Shown: positions 1 through 12,800 of the stretch, piece by piece
How positions within the stretch are numbered: position 1 is the first letter of the stretch
How the letters are laid out: every line of letters starts with the position of its first letter
NCBI GenBank assembly: GCA_947184155.2
Contig: CAMXCT020002025.1
Coordinates: forward strand, 1-64,000
Origin: Cladocopium goreaui
Lineage: Eukaryota; Sar; Dinophyceae; Suessiales; Symbiodiniaceae
Direction: 5' to 3'
DNA length: 64,000 bases
The notes under the pieces: model-generated
What the model saw: only the letters and a program-made list of their open reading frames with translations
Databases searched by the model: none
What the model was told of the DNA's origin: nothing
Made by a program: the position numbers and the translations under genes

Positions 1-1584
1 TTTTGAAAGGTCGTGATCTTCCAATTCAATCGACTTGACGATCTGAATGGGGTAGGTACACATGTATCATCATAAAGGTTATGACCTATGACCCAGGAAA
101 AGAGTTGTGTCAGCGCAATGGTGGGCCAGGAGACATGTTAGTCCACATAAAGGTTGTGGAACAGGATTTTAATTTGTTTGCCCGGGAAATTGCAACTTGG
201 TTGTTGGCTTAAATCTGTTGGGTTGTACCCTTTGGAAATCAATTCCAAAAGGTTGTGGACCAAACGGTTTAAGGCATTTTTTTCCAGGACTAGACCCTTT
301 TGAGCGGTACCACGGGCTATCTTAAACCTTCTAAGGCGCCATTTGTGCAACTTTAGGCTCCAGTTTGGCTCTTTCTATGCTCCAATTAGGCAATTTCTAG
401 GTATTCCAGGCTTAAAAGCTAAAATGTTTTTGGCCGCATTTTTTGATGTTTTTTTGAGGCATTTTTTGAGGCATTTTTTAAAGTTTTTTTGATGCATTTT
501 TTGGACAAAACGTTTTTTTCTCTCCTGAACTTTGAATAAGTCTTATAAAACCCGAAAACCCTGAAAATTTTGAATCTTAAACCAGAAAACACTACGTATA
601 TGCTGTATTTTCTGCAATGTATCTTATCATGTTCAACAACAAGGCATCCTCAATGTTGCAATCCGGGCAAACCACTGGGTCTGTGCGTAACGTTAGTAGA
701 ACTATAGTAAACCATCCCCAATTCCCCAATTTTACCGTACATGGATGTAAACCATCAAAATATGGGTGGTTTATGACATTGCTCTACAAACTTTAGTGCG
801 TCTGATTCATCATGGACAATTTGTTGCCTACCGTTGCATCGATCCGACAGAAAACGGCATCATCCAAACTGCTGTGATTCCGGTGGAAGATGGCTATGCA
901 GCCTGGCAGCACTGAATCCAACGCGCGATTTGGATATGGCCAGATGTCTTGTCATGTTTTTCTTCTCAAATTTCTTTCATGGCTGGAGACACTCTTCGGT
1001 AGTTGCCCATCTTTTGAGGTTACCTCAAGCGAACACAAGTAGGCAATTTCCAAGAGGCAGTGTGTCCATATTGGTCATATCAGCCATATCGAATCCATAC
1101 ATTGAGTTAGGGGGCAGCTGCGGAAGCTGCCTTTCTGAGGCCATCCCAGTGATCAAGTATGGTTCTGGCTTCGCCGTTCCGGCACTGTCCGTGAAAAGCG
1201 AAGGTGGACTGGGACCGCTGGGTGGAACGGGGTGGAAGTTGGGCGTTACAAGGTGGGTAAAGGGAACATTCATTGTCTGCAAAATCGATCCGTTTTAACA
1301 TGTTGGATCGGAATAGAAACACGGCATCTAGTCATCCAATCAAATTAAATTATGTACACACCGATGTATAAGTTTAAGTTTATAATACTATAACTAGTAG
1401 TCATTCATACTAATATTTAATAGTAATAGTGACAATACTAAGTAGAAATAATGCCAATCAGAATACCAGCGACATCGCGACGTGCCAGTCGTTTTCCTCT
1501 CCAACGAGGCACGGCTCGGGGGGCTTCGGGCAGGGCGGGAGACTGAGCTGGTGTTGGTCAGTGGGGTTGATTATCCCATGAAAT

Positions 1585-1770
1585 AACGAAGGATAATATG
1601 GCATAACTATGGTATAATTATGGTATAAACATGTTGTAACTAGGGTATAACTGTGGTCAGTTGGGTGTAACTATGGCATACCGATGGTGTAACTATGGGA
1701 AAACTATGGTTTTACAGGATCTTATCCCATGAGATTGGTATAACTCTGGTATAACTATGGTGACTAAGCG
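1585..1770. repeat. Degenerate tandem array of tatggtataacta-like units
   Basis: Short units such as tatggtataa, gtataactgtgg and gtaactatggc follow one another with many substitutions. No coding potential is seen. Confidence 0.6.
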
Positions 1771-2146
1771 GTTACTAGGTGGGATGACACTCCAAGTAGG
1801 GTTGTTGTCCCTGTGAAAACAATGAAAGACCTTTGGTCCTTTTCAGCTTTGACACAGGGAGGTTCACACATGTCTTTGGTTCATTAATTCCTACTTGCAG
1901 GATCATCCCATTTCATAACTGGTCAGTAAGTCGGGTTATAACCCAGTTACAAATGGGAATAAACCTAGTTAGAGACTTCCGGTTACGAACCAGTTGCCAG
2001 CTCGGGATGATCCTCCAAGTAGGCCAGTCCACAGTCTGACCGGAGTTGGCCGAGGAAGTGGGTGCTCGCCCCTGGTGGCGCAGGTTTCGAGCGCAAGTGC
2101 GGCAGCTCAGTGCTGTGTAGCCTATACTGTAGTAATGAGGGCAAAA

Positions 2147-2245
2147 CAATAATAAACACAATAAACCATCCATTTCGGAATGGTTCATACCACCTATTTA
2201 TGGTGATTTGGGGAATGGTTTACTATTGTTCTAACCAAATTACTC
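2147..2245. repeat. Dispersed inverted-repeat element, family 3
   Basis: The segment contains aataaaccatcc, a central caccatttatggtgatttgg-like part and ggtttactattgttctaacca. Related copies lie at about 703-776, 32034-32116 and 59911-59998. The 59.9 kb copy shows inverted ends (about gtggttaaaacaataa), which points to a small non-autonomous DNA transposon. Confidence 0.6.
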
Positions 2246-2293
2246 TTTAGTCTCTTCACGCTGCTCAGTCCAAAAAGGAATCGCCCGGAATAG

Positions 2294-5200
2294 CAATGAG
2301 AAGCATCCGCAGTATCCTCTCATCCAGGGTGACAGCGATGCAAGTACGACAGATCCGGCGTGGGGAGCCCGAGAAGCAACTGATTCAACTGTAACAATCA
2401 AGTGACCTGTCACCTATACCACCTATATGACGATAAATGTATGTAAATGTCCCATTCTTTTGATCTCAAACATCCTTCAGTTCAGAGGTTGAAGCCAAGT
2501 CCGCAATGCTCCGGTGATGTTTGAATTTTCCCGAAGGTCGGACAGTGGGGACCGCGAAACTCACGTGGACGACCACTTTTCGAACGACCACAGTGATTCG
2601 GGTAGCGCACCCGTCTGGGAACCCAATGGGCCACTGTGCGGCTCAGAGTTTTGCATGGACAATCTGCTTAATTCATGGTGATTACATGGTGATGGAATTT
2701 CTTAATGCAGTCATGCTTTTTGGGAGTTGATAAGAGGTTAAAGATGGTTTCAGTATGTTTAAGATGGTTTAAGTGCTTGAATCATCTTGTGTTTCCAGTC
2801 GCAGAGGCAGATTAATTCATGTGATTCGATCCACATCCAGTTGTCTCCTTGCAGGTGACTGCTGGGACCTCCGAGGTGGCTTTGACCAAGCATCTTGGCG
2901 CAGGTCTCCCCCGAGTCATTGCGGTCAAGTCATTGGGCAATCGAAGCACGTGGAGTGTTTTTTCCATCATCATCATCATCCATTAATAACCATTAATAAC
3001 CATGGATAACCATTAACATTAATAAACCACTACCATCATCATCATCATCATCATCATCAATAAGGATAGTAATGATAGTGGATATTAACACTAATAATCA
3101 TAGTAGTACTACTATTATCGATAAATATCATCATCATCATCATCATCATCATTTTCATTTATTTTCCCTATGAAAACTGCCCACGTGTAACCCATTTACC
3201 CATTTTTATTCCAGCTTGAGGTTGTCACAGCTGGGACTCAAGATACTCAAGATACCCTCTGGTAATTTAACATAGCTATTGAAAATCACAATTTTTTAAT
3301 GGGAAAATCCACTATAAATGTGGTATTTTCAATAGCTATGTTAAATTACCAGAGGGTAACCAGATCACCGAGGCTCTTGCCCAAGGAATTGGCGGTACTT
3401 CAATGGTTGCAACGCATGTGCGCCGCGCTGTTGGTGTGGGAGCTGGGCACCAAATCCACTGAACGCTGGTGCGTGGATCTTGTAGCCAAGTATGGCTTAG
3501 AAATTGGGTACCAATCGCCAAAATGGGTGATTCTTAGTTTCTAAATCATGCAGTTTTTGGAGGATTTGATTTTGAAACATACACACATCATCCCTAAACC
3601 ATGCAATTTTTGGGGTAATTGATTTTGAAACATACACACATCATCCATAAACCATGCAGTTTTTGGAGTAATTGATTTTGAAACATACACAAATCATCCC
3701 TAAACCATGCAATTTTTGGGGTAATTGATTTTGAAACATACACACATCATCCATAAGCCATGCAGTTTTTGGAGTAATTGATTTTTTGAAAAACTACCAA
3801 ATTCATTCCCTACCTAAACCATGAAAATTTTTTTGGGTAATTGATTTTGAAAAAACATACACACATTTCATTCCATAAACCAGCAGGTTTTTTGGGAGTA
3901 ATTGATTTGGGAAAAAAACATACAACAAAAATCATCCCTAAACGATGGGCAAATTTTTGGGGGTTAATGAATTTTGAAAACATACAACAAAATCATCCCT
4001 AAAAAAAACCGTTTTGACAATTTTTGGAGTAATTGATTTTGAAACATACACAAATCATCCCTAAACCATGCAATTTTTTGGGTAATTGATTTTGAAACAT
4101 ACACACATCATCCATAAACCATGCAGTTTTTAGAGTAATTGATTTTGAAACATACACAAATCATCCCTAAACCATGCAATTTTTGGGGTAATTGATTTTG
4201 AAACATACACAAATCATCCCTAAACCATGCAATTTTTGGGGTAATTGATTTTGAAACATACACACATCATCCATAAGCCATGCAGTTTTTGGAGTAATTG
4301 ATTTTGAAACATACACAAATCATCCCTAAACCATGCAATTTTTGGGGTAATTGATTTTGAAACATACACACATCATCCCCAGATAATTTTACAGCCATGA
4401 TGGGTGTGAAACATACACACATCATCCCTAAACCATGCAATTTTTGGGGTAATTGATTTTGAAACATACACACATCATCCATAAACCATGCAGTTTTTGG
4501 AGTAATTGATTTTGAAACATACACAAATCATCCCTAAACCATGCAATTTTTGGGGTAATTGATTTTGAAACATACACCCATCATCTCCCCCAGATTAATT
4601 TCCACCATGCCATGATTGGTGTGGTGCCGGTGTCCAGGTATCCGCTAGAAGACATGCACAAGTCCCTTGTAGCCAAGACTTCGAAATTTCCCGCCTCGAG
4701 AGAGACCCCAAGGGCCAGGGCTCAAGCGTTTTTGACAGACATTGAACTATGACACCAGGGTCCAGAGCATTGATCTCCCTTTGCTGACCTGAGTCACAGA
4801 CAACTTATCAGTTGAGGACCCAGATTTGGCTGCTTGTCCTGGCGCTCAGCTTGAGAGCTTTCGTACCTTCCCCCATCAGTTGGCCATAGGAGACCTGGGG
4901 GCGCCGAGGATTTAACAGATGTTGCGGATGATGTTGCCTTTTTTTTTGGCCCAACAAAACTGATGCAGATGGTGCAAGTGGATGGCCATAGTGGATTGCC
5001 ATTTCTGGAGGTTTCCCTGATTGGCATCTGGCATGAGGTCAGGAGTTGATGGAGTGGCTCATCAAAGTCACCAGAGAAAGGCGGCCATGGTAGGGAGTGA
5101 TGACGGCTAGCAAGGGCAGAGGCCTGTATCGATAGCATCCATTATTATCCTATATCCCAGGATCGTTTCAAGCGAACGTATGCAAGAATTTCGTATCTTT

Positions 5201-6678
5201 TTGGTAAGAACCTTGGTTTTCACCTAAATGTCCCTTCAATCAAGACCTTCGACTACTTGGAACGAACAGCTACGGCTGCCCAAAGGTTTCCATATCCGAA
5301 GTCGTTTTCGTCTGGGATAAACTGCGATAACTCCACTTTCCACTGGGCCAAATGAACACCAGATCCACCACTCTCCTGGCTGGCCAGGGGCTATACGGAG
5401 GTGCGCTTGATGTGATCTCACCTGGGTTGGTCTTCAACCGAGTAACCTGAACCATGATGAACTGGACATCTTTGTCAGGCAGTGGTTTAGATTCTAGATT
5501 TCAGATCGTTAGACAGATGAGTTTGTCAAAAATCGGGGCATGCCCTCCTAAATGGCTATAGGGCTATAGGGGAACATCATGGTGGTTGGTGGATTGTGGC
5601 CGACAGGAGAATGAATTTGCGGACTTGGACGTAAAGGCATTCGCCAGTTGGAGGCCCCAGGCCGCCAGGCCCATTTTTGGGCGCTGTTTTGGACCCCCTT
5701 TGTGTGATACTCACCCTACTCACATCCCAAATGTGATTTTTTTCGTGAATTTCTGGATGGGTTCAACATTAAGAATCCTAGCCAGGCTTTGAAGTCAAGC
5801 CATTTTGGGGTTCCCAAAAGGTTTCAACTAGTGACTGCACTTGAGGTGCTCTGAAAAAGCCCAAGGTCATGGCGGAAGTCGCCAGGAGCCGGTTGTGACT
5901 GCTGCACCCAAATTTGAGACACAGATCCTGACAGACATCAGCTTGTCCTAAGAATGATGCGCTTTCGCCTTAAATCCACGGGTGAATCGGGTAATCATCA
6001 GTGCCCTTAGTAAATGGCAATTTTTTGGGTAGACAGACCCACATCCATCAACACTCGTTTGAAATTTAAGACACGCAAGGATCATGCGAGACCTGCAATA
6101 TCCGGTTTGCTGCCTCAGCGGAGGGGCTGTGGCAGAAGAACAATAACTTACTGTAGTCTTACAAAACATAGAGTATGACAATGATGATGTATTTTGATGT
6201 GTTTTAGAAGTATGTACTATTGGGAGATCTAGGTTATTTTACAGTTTTGTTGAAAGACATCTTGGAAAACGAAGGTGAATTTGGCTCGGCACCGCTCAGG
6301 GTGGCACACACCGTCAGCAGCGCTCTCAGGGGTGGCATGGAAACCATCCTGAATCTAGGGTATACAATGGGTATATCAATGGATTGGTTTAAGGGAAAAT
6401 TTACAGGAAACCATAGATTTTCCCATTAAATATGGGGCTTTCCCATAAAATTTTCCCTTAAACCAATCCATTGAGGTATACTACATTTTAATCTCGCATG
6501 AGTCAAGACTTTTTGACAAAAACATGTACGCTTGGTTGAGGTCTGTAGGGTGAAAGCTATGGCAGCCTCTGTGTGCCGCAGTGCCCGGCCCAAACGCCTT
6601 ATTAAAACATTAAAAGACCGCCCATCCTTCCGTGTCCGCTTCACGCAGTGCGGCTGCCGAGTTGTTTCGTGGAAGTGA
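2294..6678 (+). CDS. Multi-exon gene, possible SpoVS/Alba-like repeat protein (exon chain incomplete)
   Basis: The last exon is well supported: acceptor ttgag| at 6540, then 45 codons from 6541 to the stop TGA at 6676-6678, ending in a basic region and VVSWK. The preceding exon (about 6250-6339) contains RVAHTVSSALRGGM and joins in frame if the GA donor at 6340 is used. Further exon-like pieces start at 2294 (acidic), 2537 (acidic, Ser/Asp rich), 2855 (VTAGTSEVALTKH), 3215 (LEVVTAGTQ), 3363 (ITEALAQGIGGTSMV), 4607, 4817 and 5606 (DVKAFASW). The recurring pattern V-x-A-G-T...L..AL..G followed by V-(K/R)-A-(V/F/M) resembles bacterial SpoVS-type small domains, possibly in tandem. That is inference from pattern only. 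Splice joins between 2855 and 6250 could not be fixed, so the middle of the gene is provisional. Confidence 0.4.
2966..3155. repeat. (ATC)n trinucleotide microsatellites
   Basis: Runs of catcatcatcat at 2966-2981, 3032-3060 and 3128-3152 are separated by ttaataaccat-like sequence, within an intron of the upstream gene. Confidence 0.85.
3253..3358. mobile_element. MITE family 1, copy 1 (fills an intron)
   Basis: A 106 bp element with near-perfect terminal inverted repeats of over 30 bp (taccctctggtaatttaaca at one end and its complement at the other). TA at both edges suggests a Tc1/mariner-like TA target duplication. It sits between ...ACTCAA and ATCACC...; taking a GA donor at 3251 and a cCAG acceptor at 3362, the flanking frame is continuous (TQ|ITEALAQ), so the element makes up almost the entire intron. 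Other copies: 34504-34607, 60009-60116, 63552-63655 and a partial one at 49852. Confidence 0.85.
3545..4585. repeat. Tandem satellite, about 58 bp unit (116 bp higher-order)
   Basis: About 18 units of aaaccatgcaatttttgggg, taattgattttgaaacatac and acacatcatccc. Two variants alternate (cctaaaccatgcaatttttggggt and ccataaaccatgcagtttttggagt), giving a 116 bp dimer. Units around 3790-4030 are more degenerate. The array lies in an intron of the upstream gene; apparent ORFs in it are repeat translations. Confidence 0.9.
6377..6473. mobile_element. MITE family 2, copy 1
   Basis: A 97 bp element with 26 bp inverted ends (caatggattggtttaaggga and its complement), flanked by ggtata on both sides, which could be a 6 bp target duplication. 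It lies in the last intron of the upstream gene. A one-sided relative is at 56557-56616. Confidence 0.8.
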
Positions 6679-6788
6679 TTCCGACTGGAAATGCAGCTCG
6701 AGATATAGATCTTGATTTTTTGGAGGTTTTGAAGCGGAGACATACTTCCCACCTTTGTGAAGGAATTTCGATTTTTATTGAACCACTT

Positions 6789-6811
6789 GCTGCCTCCGAC
6801 AGGTTCCGACC
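6789..6811 (+). promoter_or_regulatory. Candidate spliced-leader acceptor of the SHMT mRNA
   Basis: A pyrimidine-bearing stretch ends in ccgacag (AG at 6801-6802), ten bases before the SHMT ATG at 6812, and the upstream gene stops only 133 bp earlier. Most dinoflagellate mRNAs receive a spliced leader in trans, so an acceptor just upstream of the start fits. Inference from sequence only. Confidence 0.45.
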
Positions 6812-9800
6812 ATGTCTCGCCCCCAGCTGTCCGGAAACCGCCCCCTGAGCGAGGTGGGATTTGTGGGTGCTGCTGTCGCCATGTCAATTTTTATACTTAT
6901 TGATCTTGTTGTGTCAGAGAATGTGATAGGATCTTCCTATCAAGTGCACAGCTGTCTACAGCGAGTAGCTTGCAACAAACGACACCATGTCAGCGAAGAA
7001 ATCACAGGATTTCCACGTGAATTTTTTCCAGATCGCAACTCGCGGCATGTTGTTAGAGAAAGCGTCACAACTGTCAACATTTCTCCGGAAAAACGATGAA
7101 ACATGGATGAATCCTTCATAAACAACAAACACGATCAACATGTCAACCACAAGAAATGGACTATTTCATGATTTTTACCCAGAAAATAGTGTCAGGTTTC
7201 CTACAATGGGGGTACAACAACCAAATCATCCCATTTTTTAGAGGATTTTCAATTCTACACCAACCATTTTTGAAACCTCCACTGGACTGACCCATCCGAC
7301 GTGTCCAGGCTGACCCTGTCATGGCAGGCCTCGTGCAGGCGGAGAAGGTGAGCCTGACAGGTGTACAAGATACTTTAACTGTCAATCATCAACCAATTTG
7401 TGGGGTAAGGGTTTTGATGGAATTTAGCTTTAACATATACATACATAATCCATAAACATATTTTGATGGAATGGGGGGGTAAGGGTTCCTACCCTTCAAT
7501 CAAAGGGGATCACAATTATACATTAGTTATCAAGGAAGATGGATGGGTTGGCGACTAGCTGGATTGGAAGAGCAGTTCCCAATGACCAACACACATACAC
7601 ACACACACACACCCTAAACTGGCCCTAAACTGAACACGGAACCCCAAAATGGCCACCATCCATGGGAAAATCATCTTACAAACCGCATGTTTGGGGTTTC
7701 CATGGTGAAATTTCCGGTGTATAGATCTAAAATCTAATGACCTTCCCAGTCTTGTGCTGCTGAAGTTGCGCCAAGGAGAGGCAGATGAAGTGCATTGAGT
7801 TGATTGCATCTTGGATTGCAAGAAATTCACTTTGATGGGTTGGTTTAATATGGGCATGTCTCCAAATCTGGGCAAGCTCAGGTCTGTTGCAGCTTTGTTC
7901 TATATACATCTTTCCACAGAAATCTGGCGTCGGATGATTCTGACGATTCTCACGTCCCTAAACCTTTTAAACATCCAACAATTGGCATGCCTTAGGCCTT
8001 CCAAAAGGTGCCAATTGTGTGTGTGTGTGTAACATCTGAACAGATGTAAAACTTCTTTTGGTTTTATCTCACATTTGCAGGGGGCCAGGAACCCATGACT
8101 GTCCTGGCCAACGAAGACCAGACAGCATGGGGGTGAAAACGTACCTGCGATATTTTGAACTGTTGAACACGCTGTCTTGTTACTGCACTGTTGTCGCAAT
8201 CTGGAATCAATTTTGGTCATTTATGATTTGTTTCGCTGCATCAGAACCTTCCTCAGTTTTCGCCGAAACCATGTCGCCGACGATACTTGGGTTTTTTTTG
8301 GATTATTTCGCCGACAACACTACGATCGCCGATTCCTTTTGATGACGAATTTGGACATGGAAACCATTCAGGTGAACTTCTATTATTCGTAGGATGCTTC
8401 GTTAATTTCATTGTTTCGTATCTAATCTGCATGTTTCAGGATTCAGTTCCTGCCGGATCATATAATGATCCATTCTTGTCTAGTGTGATTTCCATGGTGG
8501 CTCCGACATGGTGCCATGGAGCCATTTGAGGCAACCCTCTTCAGGGTGAGTGTTGACAGTCTTGAATTCTGAATTCACACATTTTAATTTGGTAATTCAT
8601 CTAAGTGAAGCGAAACAGTTGGCCTTTCGGTTATGCACCTTTTGCGAAGTCCCGCGGATCCGGCCGTCCTTTGAGATCCTCTGTGAATTTCATTCTTCAA
8701 GCGTGACGTTGTTCGAAACAATCAGAAACCTTCTCCATTTCGCAGCTGCTTCTGACGATTCATGACAACAGCATTGGATACAGGAATCAGGCAGGCACAC
8801 GACTTTCAGGTGTGGTGTCTCTTTCTTTTGATGGTTGTCTGGTGAGGTTCAACATTTTGTGCATCTAATTCGATGGAACTTGAAAGCCGTTTTATGCCAA
8901 TTGGGGCAAGACTTGACCACGGTCCCGGTGCAGGGAATAATCGCACGACTCTTAGGAATCTAGGGACTGAATCCTGGTCGTGAATTCTGTTGTGTGACTT
9001 TCCATTGTAGTTTTCTCTACCTGAGCGATGTACCCGTGGACTACTCCTCCGACGTCATGGCCTGCTCCACCGCAGCCTACGAATCCATCTTCGACGTGGC
9101 CACCATCACCGCAGAACGCACATTTGTTTGGACATCCTTCGCCACTACATCCTACATGGTCTTCGTCATCTCCGCTCATGCCGTCTACGTCAGTCACATC
9201 ATCTTTGCCATTTACATCATTGCCTTCGGCTCCTCATGCGGTACCAGGCCCTCAACTCGTGCCTACAATGCCCGCACCTCTGGCTCCTGAAACCACCATG
9301 GTGCACACCGCTCCACCGACCTTCACTACCCCTGCGGCACCCACCGCTCCACCCGCATGGCATTCTGCTCCAGCTTCATCGCCTACACCGACTACTCCAC
9401 CGACACCATTGCAGAGCTCTCCATACCCACCTCACAACCTTCACCCTCCATTATCAACGGAAGCATCTATGGCTCCTCCAGATGAACCTCCACCACCGGC
9501 AGTTAAGGCTGCCCCAAAGCTTCGCTCCGACAAGAAACCTGACAAACCACGTCGTTCAGCTCCAAAAGCCTCTCTCCATGCTACACCACCGGCACCAACG
9601 GCAGCACCGTCTCCATCCATTTCACCAGAACTTGCAGCGCTGGGTTCCACTACACAACAACTGGCCGAATCGGTCCGTCTTATTCAAGCTCAACAACAAC
9701 TGATTTTGGATTCTCAACGCGCCCAAGAACAACGTCAGCTGCTTCTCCACCACGATGTACCTGCACCGGACCCTACACCGCCTACACCATTGCCTACAGC

Positions 9801-12800
9801 AACAACACCACCTTCAACCATGCCCCCACCTGCACCGAAAGCACGACCCACCGAACCTGAAGTTCCGGACCATCGCATCATCTCTCTTCCAGCCACTTCT
9901 CTGCCTCACCACCTACATGCTCCAACGTCGCAACCGCATAGACCACGATCCAGGACTCCAAGATCCCGTTCTCGTCGACCTTCTGCACAACCACATCATC
10001 GTCGACATTCTCCTCGCCGTGCTGTTCGACCTCGTTCTCCCCTTCCTCGATTTCGGTCTTCCACGAAACACGACAAGGACCGCCGAACTCCTTCTCCATA
10101 CCGACGACGATCACCACCAAGACGCCGCTCTCCCGTGGTTCCTCGACGTCATCGATCTCACCCCAGACCACGTTCAAGAACCCCTCGTCGTCGTTCCAGA
10201 GGCCGCGAAGTCGTATTACGACCAGCTGCACGCCCATCCAATCCGGCCTACATCCCCACCTGATGCTGATGACACCTGGGGCGAATGGAACAACAGTCAC
10301 AACCCCGACCAATACCATCACAACAATGCTCGACCCAACTCTCCCGCCGGCCCACCACCACCTGAAACATCTACCAACCCACCATTACCTCCCGCAGCAC
10401 CACTTGGAGCCGTGGCCTTCCGCGTCCCTGACGGCGACAGCGAAAACTCCGAGGTGACAGATGCATTTTCGATCTCAAAATTTGACTCGAATGACATCGA
10501 CCTCAGTGAAATGGTCGAGGCGGCCAACGATCCACTCAGGGTACGTTGCTTGACCGAGCTCGGCCCCGACTATACAATATCCCTACGCCAATCATTGAAC
10601 CAGTCCAACATGCAGCTCTTCAACCAGTTCGTTGACGAGATGTTCCTCCAGTTGGCCCAACCATATCGCAACGTCAACAATCAACGTATTTTCATCAGAG
10701 CAAGTCAGGCCACCGTCAAGAACATTGCCAGGGCCTTTGCACAATCCAGATTACTTGACATCGAGCTGGCGAAGCAAACCAAAGCCTTTTACATCGAGCC
10801 AGAGAACCTGCTGACCATCACGGTCCCGACGGGATTGCCCAAGAAACCGATCTATCGTGGCGAGCACATGGGCACCTACCTGATCTACCACAAAACGAGT
10901 TGGGAAACAGTTGCCAAGATCCTTGCTGAAGATTGCGTTCGCCCGGCAACTTGGACAAAAAACGAAGCCGGCTACCCGACCCAATACCCATGTTACGGGT
11001 TCTTCGGCATGTCCTCTGAGATTCCTGACATCGATGTCCTGCCGGGCTATGCCGTCAAGCTCTGTACATCCCAGCTCTACCGCATAGGGAAAGGACAAAA
11101 CCCATCGGGCCTATTGGCCATCTGTCGCTCTCCCAAATGCATGCGGGCCCTATCCGGAGGAAATGACCAAATTCAACGCTTGTGCAACCTACAGGGCATC
11201 TCCAAGGGCAAAGACAATGCAACGGCTATGAACTCCAGCGCTGCATCCATATGCTACGTTGCCTCTACTCATTCGGTTTATCCAGGCTTGATCACGCACC
11301 AGGCAGCGGAAACAAACCCATCCACTGCCGCAGCACCAAATGAACCACCAGCTGACCATGAACGTCCAGCACTACCTGACTCTACCATTGACACACCTGC
11401 ACCTTCAGACCCACCCCCAGACGACTCTCGAGCGACCACCAGCCACCACGAGACCACCGCACATGCCACACGAGATCATGCTCGCCGACATTGGCATGAC
11501 AATCCTTCTTTGGACGGTTCAACATACAACCGTCGAGATCGCCGTTCATCCTACCGCGAAGGCCATTCTCGAGATCAGCACCGTGAAGGCCAAGCTCGTT
11601 CTCGCACTTCGGCATACAACTACTCCAGATCTCGATGGTAAACACTTCACCCTTGAGGAATACCTGGCAAACTATCGACTATTCCGCGACAGCGATCTAG
11701 TGAGCCTAGTGGCCTTGCCCGATTCTTTTGGAGTAACAATGCTTCTCCCGACATTCGGTATTGACGCCACTTCTTCCATCAAAAGGTATTTGTTTGGCTG
11801 CATGCTCATGGTATTTGAATTCTGAGTTTCCCTCGATTTTCACCTCACGTCTCACACACCGGGGCAGTTTATCATGTTTCACACTTTTCTGATCGCACGC
11901 CACCTTCGTATCACCTTCTCACCCTACCGCAGTTTTCAGTCGGCTGATCGAGCTTATTTTGATCTATCATCTCGTGGCTTCCGTCTACATCATGGCGTCC
12001 CAGGATTTGATCTCCCAGTATAGCTCAGACTTGAATGCAATTCCTCCTTCCCAGCCGGATCGCTCACGCACACCTCCTCGACATCAACATGGCTGGCACC
12101 AAACAGTACCTATGTTCCGGGGCCCGATGCACTATGCGATGGCAACCCATCGACCAATTTGGAACCCTTCGGGGGTACCGCCTCCGCCACCTACATCTAC
12201 ATCGTTCCCAACACGGCCCCCATGGACTCCATCTACGGCACCTTTCCCACCTACACCACCTACGTTTTCCCAACAACCTCCCAACAACGCCAATTTTGCA
12301 CCTCAACGACATCCTTTCACACCAAGATCGCCGAGACCTATGTCATCCCCGGGCGCATGCTCTGCTGTCAATGAAGGATATACCTGTCGGCCGATCGAGA
12401 TTCCTCCGGTGGACCAATGGAAACCCGATGTCGATTTCCACGACTCCAACAAGATCAATGGCTTGGACTTTCCCTCCAGAATCCGACAAAGCCGTTTTTC
12501 GAGCTACAAAGACATTGAAGGTATGGATCCTTTACAAGTCCCACTCTGGAAGTTCTTGTACCAGGGCTTACACAACACCTGGCTCCGCCGTGTTGCATAC
12601 GGACGAGAAACCTTCGTCCTTCCTTTTGACAACATAGGCACTACAGTATTTGTTGCTGAATTGGTATCGCAACTCGCACCCGCAATGTGGACTTGGACAA
12701 ACTTGCTACTTTTCGATCTCGCTCGGCTGGCCAATGTGTGAATCAAAAGGAAGCCACTCAAAATATGGCCAAAGACGTCGCTCAGTTGCTCCAATCTTGG

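Larger units (their letters stand above)
1..2290. other. Repeat-rich stretch without a supportable gene
   Basis: No exon chain could be followed here. It contains a T-rich stretch with repeated gaggcattttt motifs (about 440-500), a dispersed repeat end (703-776), a degenerate tandem array (1585-1770) and another dispersed repeat copy (2147-2245). A short open frame at 775-915 ends in a stop and reads like protein, but has no clear acceptor or start. The segment 1025-1300 is open on both strands without a recognisable product. Confidence 0.5.

Noticed and set aside
3545..4585. Regular repeats suggestive of a CRISPR array
   Set aside because: Units are contiguous with no unique spacers, within an intron of a eukaryotic gene.
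9441..10321. Minus-strand ORFs across the proline-rich part of ORF1
   Set aside because: Antisense shadows of C/A-rich coding DNA; all other signals of the element are on the plus strand.
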